From positions 5,859 to 69,858 of the forward strand of contig UQTB01000007.1 of NCBI GenBank assembly GCA_900543915.1: DNA of 64,000 nt, read 5' to 3'. The notes under the pieces were generated by a model that was not told where the DNA came from, did not search any database, and worked only from the letters and a program-made list of their open reading frames with translations. The stretch is from an uncultured Eubacteriales bacterium. GTDB taxonomy: Bacteria; Bacillota; Clostridia; Christensenellales; Borkfalkiaceae. The position numbers and the translations under genes were made by a program. Positions 8,037 through 17,070 of the stretch are shown here, piece after piece. Within the stretch, counting starts at the first letter, position 1, and each line of letters begins with the position of its first letter.

Positions 8037-8058
8037 GTTCATATCATAGACTATGAAC
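8037..8058 (+). repeat. Inverted repeat enclosing the M14 peptidase start codon
   Basis: GTTCATA (8037-8043) and TATGAAC (8052-8058) form a perfect 7-bp stem with an 8-base loop. The ATG at 8053-8055 lies within the right arm. In mRNA this would pair the start codon. No Shine-Dalgarno sequence is visible upstream. Confidence 0.6.
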
Positions 8059-8811
8059 GTCTTGCAAGCGGTGGAGGAAGCCTACCGCGCCTACGAGGGC
8101 GAAAAGGGCTACATCGGTTTTTCGGAAAACGGGGCGGGGATTCCTTATTTCCTCATCGGAAGGGGCGCTCCCGTCGTACTGGCGCAGTTCTCCATGCACG
8201 CGCGCGAGTATATCACTTCCTATCTCGCCCTGCATTACCTCGGCGATCTGGTCAAAAGCCCCGTGAAGGGGAGCGTGTATCTTCTCCCGCTCATGAATCC
8301 GGACGGCGTGAAGATCTGCCTTTCCGGGCATCCTCTTTACAAGGCGAATGCGCGGGGCGTGGACCTGAACGTCAATTTCGACGCGAAGTGGGGGACGGGC
8401 GCCTCCAACGTCTTTACGCCGGGCGCGGAGAATTACGTGGGACCCTATCCCTTTTCGGAGAGCGAGACGCGCGCGCTGCGCGACTTCACTTACGCCGTCC
8501 GCCCGGACGCGACGCTTTCCTTTCACGCCAAGGGAGAAGAGATCTACTGGTGCTTTGATCAGAGCGGGGAGCGGCTGCTCCGGGATCTTTTGATCGCGGA
8601 GGCGGTCTCGCGGGAGACGGGGTATCCCTTAAAACGCACGCCGAACAGCGCGGGCGGCTATAAGGACTGGTGCGTCTCCGCGCTCAGGATCCCCGCCCTG
8701 ACCATAGAGGTGGGGAAAGACGCGCTCGCGCACCCCATCGGGCGGGAACACAGCGAGCAGATTTACGCCGATATCAAGGGCGCCTTCCGGGCGCTTGCCG
8801 AGGAGTTATGA
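8053..8811 (+). CDS. M14-family zinc carboxypeptidase-like protein
   Basis: This 252-residue protein has the M14 metallopeptidase layout. Zinc ligands His49 and Glu52 lie in FSMHAREY (HxxE), the third ligand is His158 in LSFHAKGEE, and the likely general base is Glu219 in LTIEVG. In Firmicutes such single-domain enzymes often cleave gamma-D-glutamyl-diaminopimelate bonds in peptidoglycan peptides. No signal peptide is present, so a role in recycling of peptide fragments in the cytoplasm is likely. The family motif DLNRNF reads DLNVNF here (residues 104-109), so the arginine that normally binds the substrate carboxylate is replaced. It overlaps tadA by ATGA. Confidence 0.85.
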   Translation: MNVLQAVEEAYRAYEGEKGYIGFSENGAGIPYFLIGRGAPVVLAQFSMHAREYITSYLALHYLGDLVKSPVKGSVYLLPLMNPDGVKICLSGHPLYKANARGVDLNVNFDAKWGTGASNVFTPGAENYVGPYPFSESETRALRDFTYAVRPDATLSFHAKGEEIYWCFDQSGERLLRDLLIAEAVSRETGYPLKRTPNSAGGYKDWCVSALRIPALTIEVGKDALAHPIGREHSEQIYADIKGAFRALAEEL

Positions 8812-9269
8812 AGGAAAAATTCATGCGCGAAGCGATCAGAGAGAGCCAAAAGGCGTTCGAGCGGGACGAGGTGCCCATCGGGTGCGTCATCGTGAAGGAC
8901 GGGAAAATCATCGCGCGCGCACACAACCGCAAGGAAGAAAAAAAGTGCGCCACGGCGCACGCGGAGATTCTCGCCATCGAAAAGGCGAGCAGAAAAACGG
9001 GGGACTGGCGGCTGGACGGCTGCGAGATGTACGTCACGCTGGAGCCCTGCCCCATGTGCGCGGGCGCGATCGCCAACGCGCGGCTTTGCAAGCTCTATTT
9101 CGGCGCGTACGAGAAAAAGAGCGGAAGCGCGGAGAGCCGCCATTCCCTTCTGACCGAGAGCGGGCTCAACTGGTCCGTTCCCCACGAGGGCGGGCTGCTG
9201 GAGGAGGAATGCGCCGCCGTGCTGAAAAATTACTTTAAAATTAAGCGGGAAGAAAGGAAAAAGAATTGA
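8808..9269 (+). CDS. tadA: tRNA-specific adenosine deaminase TadA
   Basis: TadA converts adenosine 34 to inosine in tRNA-Arg(ACG). The 153-residue protein has the cytidine-deaminase zinc site: His51 and catalytic Glu53 in TAHAEIL, and Cys81 and Cys84 in EPCPMCAGA. I start at ATG 8808, which overlaps the M14 peptidase stop and has GAGGAG upstream. A 46-residue upstream extension in the same frame lies antisense-free within the peptidase gene and lacks homology. Confidence 0.95.
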   Translation: MKEKFMREAIRESQKAFERDEVPIGCVIVKDGKIIARAHNRKEEKKCATAHAEILAIEKASRKTGDWRLDGCEMYVTLEPCPMCAGAIANARLCKLYFGAYEKKSGSAESRHSLLTESGLNWSVPHEGGLLEEECAAVLKNYFKIKREERKKN

Positions 9270-9294
9270 CTATTTTTCTGTTTTCGATTAAAAT
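9266..9294 (+). promoter_or_regulatory. Promoter of prs
   Basis: TTGACT (9266-9271) and TAAAAT (9289-9294) are separated by 17 bases. The -35 overlaps the tadA stop codon. The leader to the prs start is about 80 bases and shows no recognised riboswitch. Confidence 0.7.
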
Positions 9295-9380
9295 AATATA
9301 GCGTTCGGCAAAATGAGGGGAAGAAAACCGGAACAAGCCTGCAAGGGATTGAAATATACGAAAGCGAGGATAGGAGTAAC

Positions 9381-10334
9381 ATGATTACACACGGCAATGA
9401 GATCGAATTGTTTTCGGGCAATTCCAACAAGCCCCTGGCGGAGGCGATCGCAAAGGAGCTGAAAATCGGCCTTTCCGGCCTGGAAGTCGGTACGTTCAGC
9501 GACGGGGAGATCTCCGTTCACCTGTGCGAGACCGTCCGCGGAAAGGACGTGTTTCTGATTCAGTCCACATCCGCTCCCGTCAACAACAATCTGATGGAGT
9601 TACTGATCATGATCGACGCGGCGCGGCGCGCTTCCGCCGGCAGGATCACCGCCGTCATTCCCTATTTCGGGTATGCCAGACAGGACAGAAAAGCTCGTTC
9701 CAGAGATCCCATCACCGCCAAACTGGTCGCGGATATTCTCACGACGGCGGGCGCGGACCGCGTGCTGACCATGGATCTCCACGCCGCGCAGATTCAGGGA
9801 TTTTTCGATATCCCCGTCGATCACCTGCTCGGTTCCGCCATCCTCGCGAAATATTATAAAAAGAAGATCACGGAAGAATGGGTCGTCGTCTCGCCGGACG
9901 TGGGCAGCGTCGGCAGGGCGCGGAACTTCGCTTCCAAGATCAACTGCCCGCTGGCGATCGTGGACAAGCGCCGCCCCAAGGCGAATCAGATCGAAGTCAT
10001 GAACGTGATCGGCGACGTTGCGGGCAAGAGCTGCCTGATGGTGGACGATATGATCGACACCGCAGGCACCATCTGCCAGGGCGCCGAGGCGCTCATGAAA
10101 AACGGCGCGAAGGAGGTATATGCCTGCTGCACGCACGGCGTTCTCTCCGGCCCCGCGCTTGACCGCCTGACCGATTCCTGCATCAAGGAAATTGCGGTTC
10201 TGGATACCATCGATCTGACCGAGACCGCGCATAAGTGCGCAAAACTCAAGGTGCTGTCGGTCGCCAAGCTGTTTGCGAAGGCGATCACGAGCATTTACTC
10301 GGACACTTCCATTTCGGGCATTTACGAGGACTGA
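9381..10334 (+). CDS. prs: Ribose-phosphate pyrophosphokinase (PRPP synthetase)
   Basis: Prs makes PRPP from ribose 5-phosphate and ATP for nucleotide, histidine and tryptophan synthesis. The 317-residue protein shows FGYARQDRK, the DLHAAQIQGFFDIPVDHL region, and the PRPP-binding loop MVDDMIDTAGT. AGGAG lies a few bases upstream of the ATG. It has its own promoter and is followed by a strong hairpin before pth. The ribose 5-phosphate supplied by the ribokinase at 52 kb would be a substrate, which links the two regions metabolically but not physically. Confidence 0.97.
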   Translation: MITHGNEIELFSGNSNKPLAEAIAKELKIGLSGLEVGTFSDGEISVHLCETVRGKDVFLIQSTSAPVNNNLMELLIMIDAARRASAGRITAVIPYFGYARQDRKARSRDPITAKLVADILTTAGADRVLTMDLHAAQIQGFFDIPVDHLLGSAILAKYYKKKITEEWVVVSPDVGSVGRARNFASKINCPLAIVDKRRPKANQIEVMNVIGDVAGKSCLMVDDMIDTAGTICQGAEALMKNGAKEVYACCTHGVLSGPALDRLTDSCIKEIAVLDTIDLTETAHKCAKLKVLSVAKLFAKAITSIYSDTSISGIYED

Positions 10335-10342
10335 ACATTGCG

Positions 10343-10370
10343 TGCCGCGCCGCTGGGCGCGGCATTTTTA
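10343..10370 (+). terminator. Terminator after prs
   Basis: TGCCGCGCC (10343-10351) and GGCGCGGCA (10356-10364) form a perfect 9-bp stem with a GCTG loop, followed by five T. The pth ribosome site begins only a few bases later, so read-through may be common. Confidence 0.85.
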
Positions 10371-10382
10371 TGAGGAGACAGC

Positions 10383-10949
10383 ATGAAACTGATCGTGGGA
10401 CTGGGCAATCCGGACGCGAAATATGCGCATACGTATCACAATCTCGGCTTTATGGCGGTGGACTGCCTCGCCGCAAAGCTGGGGGTGTCGGCGGATAAAA
10501 AGAAGTGCCTGGCAAAGATCGCGGAGGCGCGCGTCGGGGGGGAGAAGGTCGTTCTCGCCAAGCCGCAGACCTATATGAATTTATCCGGAAAAAGCGTATC
10601 GGAGCTCGTCAATTACTTTCGCGTGCCCCTCGCCGATCTCGTCGTCATTTACGACGATTACGACCTGCCGAAGGGGGCGCTCCGCATCCGCACGGAGGGC
10701 TCGGCCGGAACGCACAACGGCATGCGCGACATCGTGTACGAGCTGGATTCCACTGCATTCGCGCGGATCCGCATCGGCTTCCGCTCGGAAAGCGACGCCC
10801 CTCTGATCAGCCAGGTGCTGTCCGCCATTCCGTCGGAGGACCGTCCGCTGTTCGAGCGGTCCGTGGAGCAGGCGGCGGAAGCGGCGCTTGCGTTCGCGCA
10901 GGGAGAACCCTGGGACGCGGTCATGCGCCGCTTCAACGCGAAGGGATAA
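10383..10949 (+). CDS. pth: Peptidyl-tRNA hydrolase
   Basis: Pth frees tRNA from peptidyl-tRNA that drops off ribosomes. The 188-residue protein begins KLIVGLGNPD and has catalytic His19 in TYHNLGF, the conserved FVLAKPQTYMN-type segment, IYDDYDLPKG with the catalytic aspartate, and GSAGTHNGMRD. GAGG precedes the ATG. mfd follows after 21 bases, the pth-mfd order seen in many Firmicutes. Confidence 0.96.
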   Translation: MKLIVGLGNPDAKYAHTYHNLGFMAVDCLAAKLGVSADKKKCLAKIAEARVGGEKVVLAKPQTYMNLSGKSVSELVNYFRVPLADLVVIYDDYDLPKGALRIRTEGSAGTHNGMRDIVYELDSTAFARIRIGFRSESDAPLISQVLSAIPSEDRPLFERSVEQAAEAALAFAQGEPWDAVMRRFNAKG

Positions 10950-10970
10950 CCGCCTTCCGCGCGTCAGGAT

Positions 10971-13900
10971 ATGTTGAGAGAACTTTTAAAACCGCAGGCA
11001 CTGGGCAGTCCGTTTACGGAGATTGCCGACGCTGTCCGCCAGGGAATCCCCTCGGCGGTTTTTAACCTGTCTTTTTCCGAAAAGTGCCACGTCGCGTCCA
11101 TGCTGGACCGCCCCGTCCTGTTCGTCGTCCCGGATACGCTCGCCATGGAGCGCGCCGCGGAGGAGGTGCGGGGGCTTTCCGGCCGCCGCGCGGTCAAGCT
11201 CTATCCGAAGGACGACGTGCTGCTGGATAAGCGCGCATTTTCCAAATTCAGCCTGTTTAAGCGCATTGCCGCGCTGTGCGAGCTGAAAGCGGGGGCGGAT
11301 TTTGCGATCGCTACGCCCGAATCGCTGATGCAGCTTTTTCCCGCGGACGTCAGGACGCTCACCCTGAAAAAGGGCGGCAGCTACGATCTGAAAAAGATCG
11401 CTTCCGCCCTCGCCTCGATGGGATACCAGCGGGGGGATTTTCTGGAGGGGCAGGGGAGCTTCGCCCTGCGCGGCGATATCCTCGATCTGTTCCCCGTGGG
11501 AGAGGAAAATCCCTGGCGCATCGACTTTTTCGGGGACGAGGTGGAGACGCTGAAGCGCATCGACGGGGATACGCGTGAGGGGCTGGGATATGCGGACGCG
11601 CTGACCGTCTTTCCCGCGACGGATGTCCTGATCGGAGAGGAGGAGATCCCCACCCTGACCGCAGAGCTGAGAGCGGAGATGCGCCGGCACAAAAACGCGG
11701 ACGCCGCAGCCCGCGTACGCGTGCGCGCGCAGGAGCTGATCGACGCGCTGGAAAGCGGAGCCGCGGCGGATTTCGGCGCGCTCATGCCCCTTTTGGTCAA
11801 CACGACGGCGGACATATTCGACTATCTCCCCGCGGAGACTGCGGTCGTGTTCGACGAGCCGAAGCGCCTGTCCGAGGCGTTCGACCGGCTCGTCAAGGAG
11901 CATATCGAGCGCTATGCGGGCATGGCGGAACGGGGAGAAGCCTTCACGTTCGCCGCCCGCCAGTACGCCGACAAAAACGAGGTTTTAGGGGCGCTTTCCG
12001 CTCGCCGCGCACTCGCCGTGCAGACGCTGACGACGGCGGTTCCCTTTTTCAGCCCGTTAAAGACCTTTTCCGTGCGCTCATCCGCGCTGCCGCGCTACCG
12101 CATGAAGCTGGATATTCTCAAGGAAGACCTCGGGAACTGGACGTTCAACGGGTACCGCGCCGTCGTCTGCACGGGCAATTACGAGCGCGCGGCGGCGCTG
12201 TCGGGAGAGCTATCCGACGAGGGAATCCCCTCCTGCATCGACAGGCCTGAGACAAAGAAAGGCGTATTGCTCCTGACGGAAGAGCTGGACAGCGGGCTCC
12301 TCTATCACGACGCGAAGCTCGTGGTCGTCGGCAGCGGAGATATCTATGCGCGGAAAGAGGCGAAAAAGCGGATCAGGAAGAGCCGCAGCGAGTTCTTCAG
12401 CGCGCCCGAGGTAGGGGATATCGCCGTACACGAGGTGCACGGCATCGGGATCGTGCGCGGCACCAAGCGCATTTCCACTTCTTACGGCACAAAGGATTAC
12501 ATCGCGGTGGAGTACGCGGGCGGCGATATTCTCTATGTCCCCGTCGAACAGATGGACGTGCTCTCCCGCTATCTCGGCGGGGATAAGAAGCCCGCCCTTT
12601 CGCGGATCGGCGGCAAGGATTTCGAGCGCGCAAAGCAGAAGGCGAAGGAGAGCATCCGGAAGATGTCCTTCGACCTCAAGGAACTGTACCGCCTCCGCGC
12701 GGAGCGGAAGGGGTTTTGCTTTGAGGAGGACGCCTCTTTACAGGCGGCGTTTGAGGACGCCTTTGAATTTGACCCCACGGACGACCAGCTGCGCTCGGCC
12801 GACGAGATCCGCTCGGATATGTGCAGCGAAAAGGTCATGGACCGGCTGCTCTGCGGGGACGTGGGGTTCGGCAAGACGGAGGTCGCCTTCCGCGCGGCGT
12901 TCCGCGCGATCGTCAATCACAAGCAAGTCGCGCTGCTCGCGCCCACTACCATTCTGTCGCAGCAGCATTACAACACGGCGGTCCGGCGCTTTGCGGATTT
13001 CGGCGTGGAGATCGCCGTCGTCAACCGCTTCAAAACGGACGCGCAGCAGGCGGAGATTCTGGCGCGGCTGAAAGAGGGAAAGATCGACCTGATCGTGGGG
13101 ACGCACCGGCTCTTGTCCGCGGACGTGGGGTTCCGCGACCTCGGCCTGCTGATTCTGGACGAGGAACAGCGGTTCGGCGTGGAGCATAAAGAGAAGATCA
13201 AGCTCCTGAAAAACAACGTCGATACCCTCACGATGACGGCGACGCCCATTCCCCGCACCCTGCACATGTCCCTTGCCGGCATCCGCGATATCAGCACCAT
13301 CAACACGCCGCCGCGCGAGCGCATTCCCGTACAGACGTACGTGACCGAGGAGACGGAGGGGCTGATCCGCGACGCATTGATCCGGGAACTCTCCCGCGGC
13401 GGACAGGCGTTTATCCTCTACAACCGGGTGGAATCCATCTATTCGTTCGCTAAAAAAGTGAAGGACATCGTGCCCGAGGCAGGCATCACCGTCGTACACG
13501 GGCAGATGGAGGAGAAAAAGCTGGAACGCCACATCGAGGAGTTTTACGCGGGGAAAACGGACGTTCTCATCTCCACCACCATCATCGAGAACGGCGTGGA
13601 CCTGCCCCGCGCCAATACGCTCGTCGTCATCGACGCGGACCGGCTGGGGCTCTCCACCCTCTATCAGCTGAAAGGCCGGGTGGGGCGGAGCAACCGCATG
13701 GCGCACGCGTATTTCACCTTCAAGCGGGACAAAGTCCTGAACGAAGCGGCGTACAAGCGCCTGACCGCGATCATGGAATTCACCGAGATGGGGAGCGGTT
13801 TCAGGATCGCCATGCGCGACCTCGAGATCCGGGGGGCGGGGAACGTTCTGGGCAAAGAACAGCACGGCCACATGGACAAAGTGGGGTATGAGCTCTATTC

Positions 13901-14405
13901 CAAGCTGCTCAAAGAGGAGCTGGGCGAAAAGCCCGCCAAGAACGTGCAGCTGGATATCCGCGTTTCCGCCTATATCCCGGAGGGCTATATCGAAAATTCG
14001 GCGGGGCGGATGGACGCTTACAAGGAGATCGCGGAAATCCGCACGCTTGCCGACCGGAACCGCGTCGTCGGCGCGCTGGAAGACCTGTACGGAGAACTCC
14101 CGCTGGAAGTGGAAAACCTCGTGGAGATCGCTTCCGTCAAGGCGATGGCGGAGGAGATCGGCGCGGAAGAAGTCCTCTCGGACAAGGGCGCCGCTTCGCT
14201 CGTGTTCGATTCCATCGAGCGGTTCGGAAATCTCCTTCTGCACGACGCGATGGACCGCTACCGCGGGTACGTCAAGGCGACGGCGGCTGTCCGCCCGACG
14301 CTGGAATTTTCCGCGCCGGAAAAAGACGCGGGCGAAATGCTGGCGCTTTTGAAGGATTTTTTGGCGATTCCGTCCTCGTTTGCAAAAAAATCCGAAAAAA
14401 AGTGA
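10971..14405 (+). CDS. mfd: Transcription-repair coupling factor Mfd
   Basis: Mfd removes RNA polymerase stalled at DNA damage and recruits UvrA. The 1144-residue protein is full length. It has a UvrB-like N-terminal module (with RGDILDLFPVG at about residue 165), the RNA-polymerase interaction domain around residue 486 (VHEVHGIGIVRG), Walker A GDVGFGKTEVA near 630, the DEEQ box LILDEEQRFGV near 729, helicase motif VI GRVGRSNR, and the C-terminal autoinhibitory domain. The ribosome site is weak. It is followed by a strong promoter for the PrsA-like gene. Confidence 0.97.
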   Translation: MLRELLKPQALGSPFTEIADAVRQGIPSAVFNLSFSEKCHVASMLDRPVLFVVPDTLAMERAAEEVRGLSGRRAVKLYPKDDVLLDKRAFSKFSLFKRIAALCELKAGADFAIATPESLMQLFPADVRTLTLKKGGSYDLKKIASALASMGYQRGDFLEGQGSFALRGDILDLFPVGEENPWRIDFFGDEVETLKRIDGDTREGLGYADALTVFPATDVLIGEEEIPTLTAELRAEMRRHKNADAAARVRVRAQELIDALESGAAADFGALMPLLVNTTADIFDYLPAETAVVFDEPKRLSEAFDRLVKEHIERYAGMAERGEAFTFAARQYADKNEVLGALSARRALAVQTLTTAVPFFSPLKTFSVRSSALPRYRMKLDILKEDLGNWTFNGYRAVVCTGNYERAAALSGELSDEGIPSCIDRPETKKGVLLLTEELDSGLLYHDAKLVVVGSGDIYARKEAKKRIRKSRSEFFSAPEVGDIAVHEVHGIGIVRGTKRISTSYGTKDYIAVEYAGGDILYVPVEQMDVLSRYLGGDKKPALSRIGGKDFERAKQKAKESIRKMSFDLKELYRLRAERKGFCFEEDASLQAAFEDAFEFDPTDDQLRSADEIRSDMCSEKVMDRLLCGDVGFGKTEVAFRAAFRAIVNHKQVALLAPTTILSQQHYNTAVRRFADFGVEIAVVNRFKTDAQQAEILARLKEGKIDLIVGTHRLLSADVGFRDLGLLILDEEQRFGVEHKEKIKLLKNNVDTLTMTATPIPRTLHMSLAGIRDISTINTPPRERIPVQTYVTEETEGLIRDALIRELSRGGQAFILYNRVESIYSFAKKVKDIVPEAGITVVHGQMEEKKLERHIEEFYAGKTDVLISTTIIENGVDLPRANTLVVIDADRLGLSTLYQLKGRVGRSNRMAHAYFTFKRDKVLNEAAYKRLTAIMEFTEMGSGFRIAMRDLEIRGAGNVLGKEQHGHMDKVGYELYSKLLKEELGEKPAKNVQLDIRVSAYIPEGYIENSAGRMDAYKEIAEIRTLADRNRVVGALEDLYGELPLEVENLVEIASVKAMAEEIGAEEVLSDKGAASLVFDSIERFGNLLLHDAMDRYRGYVKATAAVRPTLEFSAPEKDAGEMLALLKDFLAIPSSFAKKSEKK

Positions 14406-14414
14406 CGAATTGAA

Positions 14415-14443
14415 TTGCAATTTGTCTGCAAATAAGCTATAAT
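14415..14443 (+). promoter_or_regulatory. Promoter of the PrsA-like foldase gene
   Basis: TTGCAA (14415-14420) and a perfect TATAAT (14438-14443) are 17 bases apart. The promoter starts ten bases after the mfd stop. Confidence 0.78.
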
Positions 14444-14484
14444 ATCTAGGTATCTAAATATCTACTCATCGAAGGAGCGAATCA

Positions 14485-16410
14485 ATGAAGAAAAAGATGA
14501 TATCCGTCGTGACCACGATCATGGCATTTATTTTGGCCATGTCCGTCTTTGCGGGGTGCGATCTGATCACCGTGAACAACACGCGGGATATGAATCAGGT
14601 GGTCGCGACCGTCAAGACCGATCAGGACGCGCCGGAGGAGAAAATCTATAAAAAGGATATGGTATGGGCGTACATCAGCTACGGATACGTCTACGTGCAG
14701 AACTACGGCTATACCCAAGCGGCAACGTTCCAGTTGATTTTCGACAACCTCGTGGAGTCCAGAATTCTCGTGCAGGAAGCGTGCCGCGTGTTCAACGAGA
14801 AGGAAAACAAGAACCTGACCGGCGCCGAACTCTACAATGCGGAGAATTACCTCGACGAAGAGGAGAAGGCAGAAGCGCTTTACAACACGATCTACTCCAT
14901 CAACAGTTTGATCGACGGCTTCGAGAACGTCGAGGAAGAAGAGGAAGAACCCGCGGAAGAGACCACGGAAGAGACGAGAACCGCTCCCACGGACGCGAAG
15001 AACTACGAGAAGGAACTCGGGCTGGAGGACTGGAACGAATACATCGCGAAGGGCATCCGCACGGACGAGGATGAGGACGGGAATCCCTCCGTCACCAGAA
15101 AGAACGCCTACAACAAGACGCTTAAATTCCTCCAGGGCGAGAGCCTGTTAGGGGAAGGGTTCGATCTTACCAAGGGCGACATCACCGAGAGCGAGTTCTA
15201 TCAGAGCACGCTGAAATCCAACTACGAGAGCTTCCTCGTCGACAATTACGAAAATTCCATCCGGGACGACGTGATGAGCAAGCTGAGCGCTCAGACGCTC
15301 GCGGACAATTACGCGGAAATGTACGAGGCGCAGAAAAACGGCACGGTTTCGCAGTCCGATTACGAGACCAGCCTCAGCGAAGCCTCGCTCACGAACCCCG
15401 TCGTATACAATCCCTACAGCGGATACGGCTACGTATATAACCTGCTCCTTTCCATCGACGACTATCAGACGGCGGAGATCGAGGCGATCGATTCCACCGA
15501 TAAGGCGGAGATTCTCAGGGAGCGGAACGCGATCCTCTCCAAGACGACGGTGACCGATCTCCGTTCCACCTGGATCACGGCGGGATACGATTTCGATTAC
15601 GAGACGCTTTCCTTCACGGGCGATTACGCGAAAGCGGAGAAAGCGCTTCCCTTCCAGGGCAGCGTCACCTGGCTGAACGAGGCGGATAAACCTGCGGACG
15701 ACAAGGATGACGAAGATTATACCGCGAAATACGAGATCAACTCCGTCAGGCGCTTCGGCCTGGACGAGTTCATCGCGTTCATGGACGAATATCTGTACGA
15801 CGGTCCGGTAACGGGAAATAAGACGGAAAAATATTACCGCGAAGTGGTCAATCCGGTTGCAGAAGAGAACTCCAAGGAATTCCGCAACCGCGTGCAGGAT
15901 CTGCTGTTCGCGTTCTCCGGAGATCCGGGCTCTCTGAACACCTATCAGGGCTACGTGATCTATCCGAAAGCGCGCTACAATGAGACGGATAAATACGTCG
16001 CGGAATTTACGGAAGCGGCGATCGAGCTCGTCGCCAACGGCAAGCTGGGAGATTATAAGATCGTCGGCACGGAATTCGGCTATCACATCATGTTTTATTC
16101 GGATACCGTCACCGTGAATTCCGGTTATCCCACGCTTTGGGAGTACCTCGTTGCGATGGGAGAGGCGGACGGGTTCGACAGCCTGGAAGCGTATTACGCG
16201 GATATGCTGGCGAATATCGACGACTATGCGGATAAAGAATCCTATCTCTACACGCTACAGCAGGCATACGTCTCCACCATCGTCACCAATCAGCTGAACG
16301 AAGCGCGCGAGGCGATCATTCAGTCCTTCCAGGACGAGGACGGCGAGTACGTGGCGGAGAAGGGCGTCACCGTTTATAAAGGCAGATTTTCCGACTTGGT
16401 CGGAGACTGA
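14485..16410 (+). CDS. PrsA/SurA-like foldase lipoprotein
   Basis: The 641-residue protein has a lipoprotein signal peptide with lipobox VFAGC (Cys25). Its N-terminal helical region resembles SurA/PrsA chaperones. An acidic patch (EEEEEEPAEETTEET, about residues 152-166) follows. The C-terminal part, FAFSGDPGSLNTYQGY followed by GTEFGYHIMFYSD, resembles the end of a parvulin-type prolyl isomerase domain. It probably folds secreted proteins on the outer face of the membrane. Placement right after mfd is common for such genes in Clostridia. It is about twice the usual PrsA length. Catalytic activity of the parvulin part is uncertain. Confidence 0.82.
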   Translation: MKKKMISVVTTIMAFILAMSVFAGCDLITVNNTRDMNQVVATVKTDQDAPEEKIYKKDMVWAYISYGYVYVQNYGYTQAATFQLIFDNLVESRILVQEACRVFNEKENKNLTGAELYNAENYLDEEEKAEALYNTIYSINSLIDGFENVEEEEEEPAEETTEETRTAPTDAKNYEKELGLEDWNEYIAKGIRTDEDEDGNPSVTRKNAYNKTLKFLQGESLLGEGFDLTKGDITESEFYQSTLKSNYESFLVDNYENSIRDDVMSKLSAQTLADNYAEMYEAQKNGTVSQSDYETSLSEASLTNPVVYNPYSGYGYVYNLLLSIDDYQTAEIEAIDSTDKAEILRERNAILSKTTVTDLRSTWITAGYDFDYETLSFTGDYAKAEKALPFQGSVTWLNEADKPADDKDDEDYTAKYEINSVRRFGLDEFIAFMDEYLYDGPVTGNKTEKYYREVVNPVAEENSKEFRNRVQDLLFAFSGDPGSLNTYQGYVIYPKARYNETDKYVAEFTEAAIELVANGKLGDYKIVGTEFGYHIMFYSDTVTVNSGYPTLWEYLVAMGEADGFDSLEAYYADMLANIDDYADKESYLYTLQQAYVSTIVTNQLNEAREAIIQSFQDEDGEYVAEKGVTVYKGRFSDLVGD

Positions 16411-16425
16411 CCCTGACTTTGAAGG

Positions 16426-16460
16426 AAAAGGCAAAACCGGGCGTTTTGCCTTTTATTTTT
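16426..16460 (+). terminator. Terminator after the PrsA-like gene
   Basis: A perfect 12-bp stem, AAAAGGCAAAAC (16426-16437) and GTTTTGCCTTTT (16443-16454), encloses a CGGGC loop and is followed by ATTTTT. It ends three bases before the next start codon. Confidence 0.92.
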
Positions 16461-16463
16461 ATC

Positions 16464-17063
16464 ATGATCTTATATTTTGATACCGAAACCACGGGGCTTG
16501 CCCCGGGGAAAATCTGTCAGCTGAGCTATCTGATGCAGAGTGCAGAGGCGGTCGCGGCAAAAAACTTCTTTTTTGCGGTGCCGTATGTCGATCCGGGCGC
16601 GGTCGCCGTGCACGGCTTTACGCCGGAGCGCCTCCTCACGCTCTCGGGCGGCGCCCGGTTTGACGATAAAATCGACGAGATCGAGGCGGATTTTGCCGCG
16701 GCGGATCTCATCGTGGCGCACAACATCGCCTTCGACCTCTCTTTTTTGCAGGCGGAATTTGCGGCGGAGCACCGCGCGTTCGCGCACGGCGAGCCGTTCT
16801 GTTCCATGCGCGCTTTTACGCCGCTCTGCGGCCTGAAACGGTCGGACGGGATTCGGCCGAAGTTTCCCAAGCTGGGAGAACTGTGCGAATTTCTGGATTT
16901 GTATCCGTACGATATCACGCGCGCGTCGGCGGAGCGGTTCGGCGCTTACGCCGCCGCGCACGACGCGCGTTACGACACGGCGGCGCTTTATCTGGCCATG
17001 AACGCCGCACGCAGGCGGTTCGCCGAAATCGGGGAGCTGTTCGACCGATACACAGGAGCATAG
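16464..17063 (+). CDS. DnaQ-like 3'-5' exonuclease (DEDDh)
   Basis: The 199-residue protein has all five DEDDh catalytic residues: Asp6 and Glu8 in YFDTETTG, Asp91 in AHNIAFDLSFL, His166 and Asp171 in AHDARYDTA. It could be a proofreading subunit or a stand-alone exonuclease; it lacks polymerase or helicase domains. I start at ATG 16464 because the DTETTG motif needs to be close to the N-terminus. The TTG-initiated extension from 16419 would be translated through the terminator hairpin. No ribosome site is visible, because the T-rich terminator tail occupies that position. The next gene begins 8 bases after the stop. Confidence 0.86.
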   Translation: MILYFDTETTGLAPGKICQLSYLMQSAEAVAAKNFFFAVPYVDPGAVAVHGFTPERLLTLSGGARFDDKIDEIEADFAAADLIVAHNIAFDLSFLQAEFAAEHRAFAHGEPFCSMRAFTPLCGLKRSDGIRPKFPKLGELCEFLDLYPYDITRASAERFGAYAAAHDARYDTAALYLAMNAARRRFAEIGELFDRYTGA

Positions 17064-17070
17064 GAGACAG

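Noticed and set aside
12738..14420. A 560-codon minus-strand open frame
   Set aside because: It is antisense to mfd, whose helicase motifs are clear. The translation is not protein-like.
16419..16463. Upstream TTG start for the exonuclease
   Set aside because: It would place a hydrophobic extension through the terminator hairpin, and the DTETTG motif is normally near the N-terminus.
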